This document shows positions 1 through 6,296 of a stretch of 11,940 nt of DNA, piece by piece. The notes below the pieces were generated by a model. The model had not been told where the DNA came from. It saw only the letters and a program-made list of their open reading frames with translations, and searched no databases. Positions within the stretch are counted from its first letter, which is position 1. Every line of letters starts with the position of its first letter. The translations under genes and the position numbers were made by a program. The DNA lies in NCBI GenBank assembly GCA_024280615.1, contig JAJRPU010000072.1:1-11940 (forward strand), in the 5' to 3' direction. This DNA comes from Bacteroidota bacterium. GTDB taxonomy: Bacteria; Bacteroidota; Bacteroidia; JAADEI01.

Positions 1-2
1 AA

Positions 3-389
3 AAGACAATAGAGAAAGACAGCATTGTTGAATGGAAAGTAACCGTAGTCAAGGGCGACACAATCAGAAGTCCTGTATATAGGCGGTTCAAGGCAACAAT
101 CACAGAAATAAGGCAGTTCAAAGAGGTTGCTATACATAGCAGGGTCTCCCTTGTGGAAGGAGAACACACGGTTATTAGTTTGCCGATTGATGTAACAACC
201 AAGTTTGAAAATGTTGGATATGTCATTATAGGAGACAAAGAAATTGTTCCTAGGGAAATCCTTGCTAAGGGAATAAAAGGACCCGTCCCTTTCCCAGCTG
301 ATATTGAAATGGTTATGATGGGAGCTGATGAATTAAGGAGACGGGCCGTTGAGTTTATTCAAAGAAACAGGTCTTATTTTGAACGATGA
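3..389 (+). CDS. Unrecognised protein, 3' end only
   Basis: The reading frame is open from the left edge of the window to a TGA stop at 387-389, giving the last 128 residues of a protein whose start lies outside. A GTG at 153 could serve as a start, but the frame continues upstream with protein-like composition, so I read this as a truncated longer gene. The visible part looks rich in alternating hydrophobic residues (likely beta strands) up to about residue 85, and ends in a charged amphipathic helix with the motif ADELRRRAVEF. No signal peptide, membrane segment or catalytic motif is visible. I do not recognise the family. It converges with the porin gene, 21 bases apart. That it is coding is fairly secure; the function is unknown. 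Confidence 0.7.
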   Translation, partial: KTIEKDSIVEWKVTVVKGDTIRSPVYRRFKATITEIRQFKEVAIHSRVSLVEGEHTVISLPIDVTTKFENVGYVIIGDKEIVPREILAKGIKGPVPFPADIEMVMMGADELRRRAVEFIQRNRSYFER

Positions 390-410
390 ACATTCGTTAT
401 TGTCTGGACT

Positions 411-1586
411 TTAGAATACTATCTGGGTTCTGACTGAAACACCGTGCAGGGCACCTATGCCTGCCCACATAGTGTAAACATAATTTAATTTAAGTTTCAC
501 TGCTGAGGTGAGATAACCATTTACACCGAGGGTGAAGCCTTGCAGGGACCCACCACCACCTGCAACCCTAAGGTCTGCCTGGCTGTATCTAATAGCTACT
601 TCCCAGGCTCCAGTACCGCCTTCATTAATTGGCTTGGATGGTTTGACGCCACCAGCACCTTTATGCAAGCCTTTGAACTGCCTGTGTTCTCCTGTAAGAA
701 TATAAGAGATCTGAGCATAGAAGGCGTTTATGTTATCATTCACAGGATTATTTACCAGGTCCTTTCCTTGTATGAAGAAACCCATTCCTTCGGCTTGAAT
801 ACCCAAAGGACCGTGATTAAATGCCAGTTCCAGACCGCTTGAAGTAAGTGATGAGACCAATACGTCAGGAGTGGCAATTACCTTGGGCAGGGTGCTTACC
901 TCGGGTCTTAACTTCCAGTGGATGAGTCCTTCTTTTGGTTGCCAGTAGGCACCGTGAACACCAACGAACAACCAGTTAGCACCATTCTCAGAGAACACCG
1001 GCAGGAATGCGAGCCGCAAAATATAATTTAGTTCTTGAGGAGTTCCTTTGAAGTCGTTGGCTTTGTCTGTGTTAAAGAAAGTAGCGAATTGATAGCCCCA
1101 TCGTTTTTTGTCTCCACGAAGCATTATTCCAGTGCTGCGAACGCCGGTCAATTCAGAAATGTAGCTTCTTTCAATGAAGGTTATGTGGTTGCTGCTTGTG
1201 AGAGCCTCAAATCTCAATGGTTGTTTGAACTGACCGATTTTGATTCCTTTAAGCCACCATTTCTTGGTATGAAACTCTATAAAGACGTCCTTGAATTTGA
1301 CTTTTCCACCCGCAAAATCCATCTGGACCTTGTAAGCAATTAAGCCGTTGTAAAGCTTGCCACCATTGTAAAGCCTAACTCGTCTGAATCTGGAAGTCAG
1401 GGGGGCAATGGGTCCAGAAAGGGCATTTACTGTGTCGTCAGCCCACTGGACGTTAATGTCGTAGTGAATCCTACCACCAAGCTTGATTTGATAGTTGTCA
1501 CCTTTGATCTTCAGGGAGTTTTTCCAAGAGGGTTGTGCAAAAGAGAGTGTTGACACAACTAACCCTAGAAACATTACCTGTCTCAT
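411..1586 (-). CDS. Porin O/P-type outer-membrane channel
   Basis: A 391-residue outer-membrane beta-barrel resembling the phosphate-selective porin O and P family (OprO/OprP type), which forms channels for small anions or nutrients. Residues 1-17 form a signal peptide with a hydrophobic core and a likely cut after SFA. An early strand, GGRIHYD (37-43), is followed by FRRVRLYNGGKLYNG (67-81), and the signature-like stretch GQFKQPLRFE (118-127) leads into SSNHITFIERS, all typical of this family. The protein alternates hydrophobic and polar residues throughout and ends in phenylalanine (QIVF), as barrel proteins recognised by the BAM machinery do. The start ATG at 1584-1586 has no Shine-Dalgarno sequence, only an A-rich leader. 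A TATATTTG promoter box lies 37 bases upstream. Substrate preference cannot be read from the sequence, and many Bacteroidota members of the family have no proven phosphate role. Confidence 0.85.
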   Translation of the reverse strand: MRQVMFLGLVVSTLSFAQPSWKNSLKIKGDNYQIKLGGRIHYDINVQWADDTVNALSGPIAPLTSRFRRVRLYNGGKLYNGLIAYKVQMDFAGGKVKFKDVFIEFHTKKWWLKGIKIGQFKQPLRFEALTSSNHITFIERSYISELTGVRSTGIMLRGDKKRWGYQFATFFNTDKANDFKGTPQELNYILRLAFLPVFSENGANWLFVGVHGAYWQPKEGLIHWKLRPEVSTLPKVIATPDVLVSSLTSSGLELAFNHGPLGIQAEGMGFFIQGKDLVNNPVNDNINAFYAQISYILTGEHRQFKGLHKGAGGVKPSKPINEGGTGAWEVAIRYSQADLRVAGGGGSLQGFTLGVNGYLTSAVKLKLNYVYTMWAGIGALHGVSVRTQIVF

Positions 1587-1622
1587 GACTTTTTGATTTT
1601 GAACGGTTTACACATCTCACCG

Positions 1623-1630
1623 CAAATATA
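1623..1630 (-). promoter_or_regulatory. Bacteroidota -7 promoter box for the porin gene
   Basis: Read on the minus strand the bases are TATATTTG followed by CGG, an exact match to the TAnnTTTG -7 consensus of the Bacteroidota primary sigma factor. Initiation a few bases downstream would leave a leader of roughly 30 bases before the porin ATG at 1586. I could not find a TTG -33 element at the usual spacing of about 20 bases, so the call rests on the -7 box and its position alone. Confidence 0.5.
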
Positions 1631-1738
1631 CGGCTATTATGTATTGATTCTAGCTGACCTAAGTCTTCTGTTGTAAATAATAAACATAGCACATTAGTAT
1701 GAATTTGTTATCTTTATAGAAGCTTAAAAAGGCTTAAT

Positions 1739-4700
1739 ATGACGGAAAAAATAATTGCAGAGGATATACAATCAATTGCTAAGCTTCTTAAGAGGGGAGG
1801 TTTCCTTGTTGATTTGGAAGATGATAAGACTATCCAAGTGTCCAGTGGTGATAGTGTTGTTAAACTCAAATATGCCAATGGAATGATACATATATCAGAC
1901 GGAGAAGTTCTGGATAGGTTGAGTGTTTTAAAGGTACTAACCGGCAATCCATCGTGGGTGGATGTCCTTTTCATTGCTGCATTTGAAAGGGCTACAGAAA
2001 AATTAATACATAAACGCGACCCACAAGCAACAGTCTCTATCACAAAAAAATCCAATAACAAATTTGTTATCAAATATGAAGACCAGCCAATAATCACCAT
2101 TCAACCAGATGCTTCATTTGTTACAATCTCTGGAGTTAGCAACGAATGGGACAACGAAATTCCCACTATAATTTCAACCATTGATGATGAATTGCCTATT
2201 TATTTCTGGACAATTCCAGTGGAATGGACAGTGAATGCCACACCAATCATTGACCCTGACTTGGATATGATACCTGAGGAAGTAGAAGGAATAGACTGGA
2301 TAGATTATGTGCGTGAATACATAGCGTCCAGTCCAACACTATTAAGCATAATGGAAAAACTTATAAATTCTTTCTTCAAGCAAGGCGGATGGCTTGAACA
2401 ATTCGCCAGAGAAAGGGGAATCCCTTATCAGGAAAGAACCAGCCAAATCAAAATGGCAAAGCAAGTTCTTCATACTTTATTATCAAATGATAAAAAACTC
2501 ATTGTGGAAGCACCCACTGGAACAGGAAAAACCTTCGCTTACTTAGTGCCAGTCTATATCATAGCATGGATGATTAGAAGAACCATTGAATCTCAAGTGG
2601 CTTCAGGATTGCTCAATAGCGCATTCTTACAAATCCATTATCGCGTTGCTATCTCTACTCACACAATCACCTTGCAAAAACAAATCTATGTAAAAGATTT
2701 GCCAGTTATTGAAGAAATATTTAAAAACAATTTGATGTTCACTTTGTCTTATGCCCTCGCTATGGGAAGAAATAATTATATCTGCTTGCGACAAACTGAT
2801 GAATACTTATCATCGCTTGAAAAGTCCACGAAAGGTAAATTAAGGGGGATTAACGATGAAGTCATTAAACGTAGGCAAGATTTTGTTTCCTATGTGAGGA
2901 GTCTTATTGAGGAAGCGAAACTTGAACATGGGCTGGTTGATGAATTGATGAATTGGCTCGGAGATTCATATCATGACATTTTCTTTGATATGAAAGAACA
3001 TATTCAATCCGATAGGAAAAATACTCTTAAGGACAAATGTCCATTTAAGGAACAATGCTTCTATTATAACAATAAAGAAAAATGGCAAAGTGCTAATATT
3101 CTAATAATGAACCACTATCTCTTAACCCTTGCTCTTGGCTTAAAGCCTGCATACTTCAAGACAATTTGTGGCATTATTGTTGACGAAGGGCATCACTTTC
3201 CTGAAGTGGTCAGGCAACAACGTGGAAGGATTGACTTCTCAATATCTGGAATTATCCACAGCGTTGAAAAACGAATGAAGCGATTCCATGAAATCAAAGA
3301 CTGGCTAAAAGGGCAGGGAATTCCATATAGGCTTAAGTTCCTGCAGGGAATGGCAATCATCGGTAAGGAAGTGCATGACGAATATTTAAAGAAATTGGAC
3401 GTTGCGGAAAAGAAAGTTTCAGAACTTAAACTGATTATTGAAAAAATATCTGAGTCGGATGCAGACCAAATTATGCATAGTGCAAAGATGCTTGATAATG
3501 AAGGGAAAATTAAAAACAACAAAAGCAGTTTATATATCCCGATTAAACCGATAGGAATAATAGAAGAAAACTTCAGATTTTTGAACGAAACAGATATAAT
3601 ACGCATTATAAAAAACTTACATGATGTACTGAATAAGTTAAAGGCTGGTATCCAAAATGTAGAACATGCCATGGGGAACTTAATTGATGTTTTGCTACAT
3701 GGATACGAAAAGGTATGGTTGGATTTGCCATCTAATGAAGCGGGCAGTCTGAGGGAATATATAAAAACTCTTGAGGAATCAGTTAGCGAGTTTTTTTCCG
3801 CTTACATAACAAGCATTAAGGAATTCATTGACAAGTTGCAAGATGCCATAGAAGTAATTCAGGGCTTTGCAAGCGAAGAAGATTGTTCTAAGTATGCATA
3901 TTGGATAGAGATTCGCAGAGACAAAAGAAGTAAGCAAAAAAGGAAATATGTTATTAAATTACAGAAGCAAGCAGTGTTTTCAGGAGATTTGTGCAGGGAG
4001 TTGATAACTAGTGCAACCTTTCCCTTTGTGTTCACTTCTGCTACCATGACTACACTTGGAAGTTTTAATTTTTTCTTGTCCAGTGCAGGCTTGAGAGAAT
4101 TTGTGGATAATATAATAATGGAGAAGTTGCCACCTGCTTTTGATTATGAGTCTCAAATGAAGATTTTGGTTCCCGTTGATGCACCAAATGTGAAAACAGA
4201 ACCACGAAAAAATCTTAAGAAAGATGATGATTACATTGAGTATTTGGTTAATCATTTAGGGAGATGGCTTGTAGCATCAAAGGGACAGGCTCTTGTCCTG
4301 TTCACCTCAGTTGATATGATGCGATTGGTTTATGAAAGAGTGAAAGATTATGTCTATAATAAGGGGATTGATATATATATCCAGGATAATGGAATGAGCA
4401 GAGATATGCTTCTTAAAACCTTTAAGCAAAATAGACATTCCGTGTTGTTTGCCACAAAGACATTCTGGGAAGGAATTGACATTCAAGGGGATTCATTGCA
4501 GCTGCTTGTCATCACGAGAATTCCTTTCCCTAACCCGAGTGATATTAACGAAAAGGCATTGGAAAAGTGCTTTAACCAGCAGGAAATTAGCAAGTTTATG
4601 GAATATGATTTGCCTATGGCAGGAATGCTATTACAACAAGCAGTTGGCAGACTAATTAGGTCTGAGACAGATTCTGGAATTGTGATTATCACAGATAGTA

Positions 4701-4822
4701 GGATAATTGATGAGAGGAAACGATATTCCTATGCGTTGCAAAGGTCTCTGCCTGTTCCTGTAGAACCCGTTTTGTCACAGAAGATTGAACAACTCTTGAA
4801 GAAGACAATAAGACGAGATTGA
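1739..4822 (+). CDS. DinG/XPD-type superfamily 2 DNA helicase, long form
   Basis: A 1027-residue ATP-dependent helicase of the DinG/XPD (Rad3) group, whose members usually unwind DNA 5' to 3' in repair or replication-conflict resolution. Visible motifs in order: Walker A EAPTGTGKT (257-265), cysteine 349 in NNYIC, cysteines 434 and 440 in KCPFKEQC, the MNHYLL segment, motif II DEGH (482-485), motif III TSATM (766-770), motif V FWEGID (909-914) and motif VI QAVGRLIR (967-974). It is much longer than the 716-residue E. coli DinG. About 220 residues precede the helicase core and match nothing I recognise, with no DnaQ-like exonuclease motif; about 280 residues, partly coiled-coil-like, lie between motifs II and III where the Arch domain sits. 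Only three of the usual four Fe-S cysteines are seen. The ATG at 1739 follows an A-rich leader. The gene is AT-rich relative to most neighbours. It appears monocistronic. Confidence 0.88.
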   Translation: MTEKIIAEDIQSIAKLLKRGGFLVDLEDDKTIQVSSGDSVVKLKYANGMIHISDGEVLDRLSVLKVLTGNPSWVDVLFIAAFERATEKLIHKRDPQATVSITKKSNNKFVIKYEDQPIITIQPDASFVTISGVSNEWDNEIPTIISTIDDELPIYFWTIPVEWTVNATPIIDPDLDMIPEEVEGIDWIDYVREYIASSPTLLSIMEKLINSFFKQGGWLEQFARERGIPYQERTSQIKMAKQVLHTLLSNDKKLIVEAPTGTGKTFAYLVPVYIIAWMIRRTIESQVASGLLNSAFLQIHYRVAISTHTITLQKQIYVKDLPVIEEIFKNNLMFTLSYALAMGRNNYICLRQTDEYLSSLEKSTKGKLRGINDEVIKRRQDFVSYVRSLIEEAKLEHGLVDELMNWLGDSYHDIFFDMKEHIQSDRKNTLKDKCPFKEQCFYYNNKEKWQSANILIMNHYLLTLALGLKPAYFKTICGIIVDEGHHFPEVVRQQRGRIDFSISGIIHSVEKRMKRFHEIKDWLKGQGIPYRLKFLQGMAIIGKEVHDEYLKKLDVAEKKVSELKLIIEKISESDADQIMHSAKMLDNEGKIKNNKSSLYIPIKPIGIIEENFRFLNETDIIRIIKNLHDVLNKLKAGIQNVEHAMGNLIDVLLHGYEKVWLDLPSNEAGSLREYIKTLEESVSEFFSAYITSIKEFIDKLQDAIEVIQGFASEEDCSKYAYWIEIRRDKRSKQKRKYVIKLQKQAVFSGDLCRELITSATFPFVFTSATMTTLGSFNFFLSSAGLREFVDNIIMEKLPPAFDYESQMKILVPVDAPNVKTEPRKNLKKDDDYIEYLVNHLGRWLVASKGQALVLFTSVDMMRLVYERVKDYVYNKGIDIYIQDNGMSRDMLLKTFKQNRHSVLFATKTFWEGIDIQGDSLQLLVITRIPFPNPSDINEKALEKCFNQQEISKFMEYDLPMAGMLLQQAVGRLIRSETDSGIVIITDSRIIDERKRYSYALQRSLPVPVEPVLSQKIEQLLKKTIRRD

Positions 4823-4829
4823 GACAAAC

Positions 4830-4860
4830 TTGAAATTTGACTATTTGGAAATTATCTTTT
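4830..4860 (+). promoter_or_regulatory. Candidate promoter for the E2 gene
   Basis: TTG at 4830-4832 and TATCTTTT at 4853-4860 are separated by 20 bases. This fits the Bacteroidota -33/-7 layout (TTG, 19-21 bases, TAnnTTTG) with one mismatch in the -7 box. It lies just after the helicase stop and 32 bases before the E2 start, so the E2 gene and the lipoprotein gene behind it may be transcribed independently of the helicase. Confidence 0.4.
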
Positions 4861-4880
4861 TTACATAACTTAGCATCAAA

Positions 4881-4886
4881 AGGAGG
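4881..4886 (+). promoter_or_regulatory. Strong Shine-Dalgarno site of the E2 gene
   Basis: AGGAGG lies six bases before the ATG at 4893 and fixes that start. It is the only full Shine-Dalgarno sequence I find in front of a gene in this window; the other starts have A-rich leaders or rely on coupling to the gene before them. Confidence 0.75.
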
Positions 4887-4892
4887 TTCATT

Positions 4893-6287
4893 ATGGCTCA
4901 AGTGGAAGTTATAATGCCCAAGATGGGAGAAAGCATCACTGAAGCAACCATTACAAAATGGCTTAAGAAAGAAGGGGATGTTGTGGAAGCAGATGAACCA
5001 ATTGTGGAAATAGCCACCGACAAAGTGGATTCGGAAGTTCCGGCACCGGTTTCAGGGAAAATAGTCAAAATACTCTATAAGGAAAATGATGTAGTGCCGG
5101 TGGGCAGCCCTATTGCAATAATAGAAACTGAAGGGGAGGCGGCTGTGGAAGGACCGGCACGAGTGGCAGAGGAAACAGTTCAAGAAGTTGCCCCGGCAGT
5201 TACTGAACAGCCAGCAGTAGCTCAACAAACAACTGTTTCTCAACAACCAGTGCAGTCAACGGGAGACAATGGAGACAGAAGCAAATTCTTCAGCCCGGTG
5301 GTAATGCGTATCGCTCAGGAACATGGCATATCAATGGCTGAACTGGCATCTATTAAAGGTACTGGGCTAGGCGGACGGGTCACTAAGAAAGACATCTTGA
5401 GATATATCAAGGAGAGAGAAAGTAAGTCTGCACCACAGCAAGAAGTGCAACCACAACCAGCTCAGCAACCAGCCCCGCAGACTGCACCTCAACCGGCACC
5501 ACAGCCCACTACACAGACTGTGACACAACAGGCACCCCCAGTCGTCTCTTCAGAAGATTATGAAAAGAAATATGGAGGTCCTGTTGAGGTTATTGAAATG
5601 GACAGGGTCAGAAGGCTTATTGCCGAACATATGGTTAAATCCAAGCAAACTTCTCCTCACGTTACTTCATTCGCGGAGGCAGATGTTACTAAAATCGTAA
5701 AATGGAGGGAAAAAATTAAAGATGAATTCTTTAAGAGAGAAGGATTTAAACTGACATATACCCCTATATTTATAGAGGCAGCAATCAAAGCATTGAAGGA
5801 CTATCCATTACTCAATGCTTCAGTGGAAGGAGATAAGATAATTGTCAAAAAATTCATAAACATAGGTGTTGCCGTTGCCCTTCCCGATGGCAACTTAATT
5901 GTTCCTGTTATTAAAAATGCGGACCAATACAATCTTGTCGGGCTTGCCAGAGTCCTTAATGACTTGGTCACCAGGGCACGGTCAGGGCAATTGCGTCCCG
6001 AAGACATTGAAGGAGGCACATTCACACTTACTAATGTCGGAACCTTTGGTAGCATAGCCGGAACGCCGATTATTAACCAGCCTCAAGTGGCTATTCTTGC
6101 TACCGGAGCAATCAAAAAACGTCCTGTGGTCATTGAAACCGAAGAAGGTGATATGATAGGCATCAGGCACATAATGATTTGTTCCCTTTCCTATGACCAC
6201 AGAATAATTGACGGTGCCCTGGGTGCAACTTTCCTGAACAGATTTATTTACTACGTGGAAAACTTTGACTCTAACCAGAAAATATAG
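4893..6287 (+). CDS. Dihydrolipoamide acyltransferase, E2 of a 2-oxo acid dehydrogenase
   Basis: A 464-residue cytoplasmic E2 core enzyme that moves the acyl group from lipoamide to coenzyme A in a 2-oxo acid dehydrogenase complex. Domains in order: one lipoyl domain (1-78) with the lipoyl-lysine K44 in ATDKVDSE; a linker; a peripheral-subunit-binding domain (about 130-174) with GTGLGGRVTKKDI; a Pro/Gln/Ala-rich hinge (181-216); and the catalytic acyltransferase domain (about 230-462) with the DHRIIDG signature, catalytic H436 and D440. Length and layout are normal for the family. The N-terminal MPKMGESITEATI resembles the branched-chain and 2-oxoglutarate E2 types of Bacteroidota more than the acetyl type, but the substrate cannot be settled from sequence. 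No E1 or E3 gene is in the window. The lipoprotein gene starts nine bases downstream, so co-transcription is likely. Confidence 0.95.
   Translation: MAQVEVIMPKMGESITEATITKWLKKEGDVVEADEPIVEIATDKVDSEVPAPVSGKIVKILYKENDVVPVGSPIAIIETEGEAAVEGPARVAEETVQEVAPAVTEQPAVAQQTTVSQQPVQSTGDNGDRSKFFSPVVMRIAQEHGISMAELASIKGTGLGGRVTKKDILRYIKERESKSAPQQEVQPQPAQQPAPQTAPQPAPQPTTQTVTQQAPPVVSSEDYEKKYGGPVEVIEMDRVRRLIAEHMVKSKQTSPHVTSFAEADVTKIVKWREKIKDEFFKREGFKLTYTPIFIEAAIKALKDYPLLNASVEGDKIIVKKFINIGVAVALPDGNLIVPVIKNADQYNLVGLARVLNDLVTRARSGQLRPEDIEGGTFTLTNVGTFGSIAGTPIINQPQVAILATGAIKKRPVVIETEEGDMIGIRHIMICSLSYDHRIIDGALGATFLNRFIYYVENFDSNQKI
5433..5540 (+). repeat. Low-complexity Pro/Gln/Ala hinge of the E2 enzyme
   Basis: The DNA encodes a degenerate run of short units such as PAPQ, PQPA and TQT between the subunit-binding and catalytic domains. 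Such hinges are extended and mobile and let the lipoyl arm swing between active sites. A second, weaker stretch of the same composition lies at residues 104-121. Codons vary between units, so this is a protein-level repeat rather than a recent DNA duplication. Confidence 0.6.
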
Positions 6288-6296
6288 TGAATAGTG

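Noticed and set aside
540..1343. Plus-strand open frames inside the porin gene
   Set aside because: They lie antisense to a clear porin coding frame, have no ribosome site and encode unrelated, low-plausibility peptides.
1709..1716. TATCTTTA as promoter of the helicase gene
   Set aside because: One mismatch to the -7 consensus and no TTG at the usual spacing upstream; too weak to annotate, although its position 22 bases before the ATG is plausible.
1739..4822. The helicase as a CasDinG of a type IV CRISPR system or part of a defence island
   Set aside because: No cas-like gene, repeat array or other defence gene is seen on either side; the neighbours are a porin and a metabolic enzyme.
4834..4862. 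Intrinsic terminator after the helicase
   Set aside because: AATTT and AAATT can pair before a run of six T, but the stem is only five A-T pairs; the T-run also falls inside a better promoter candidate.
6294..6296. GTG as the start of the lipoprotein
   Set aside because: The ATG immediately after it gives a standard lipoprotein signal, and a GTG gains only one residue.
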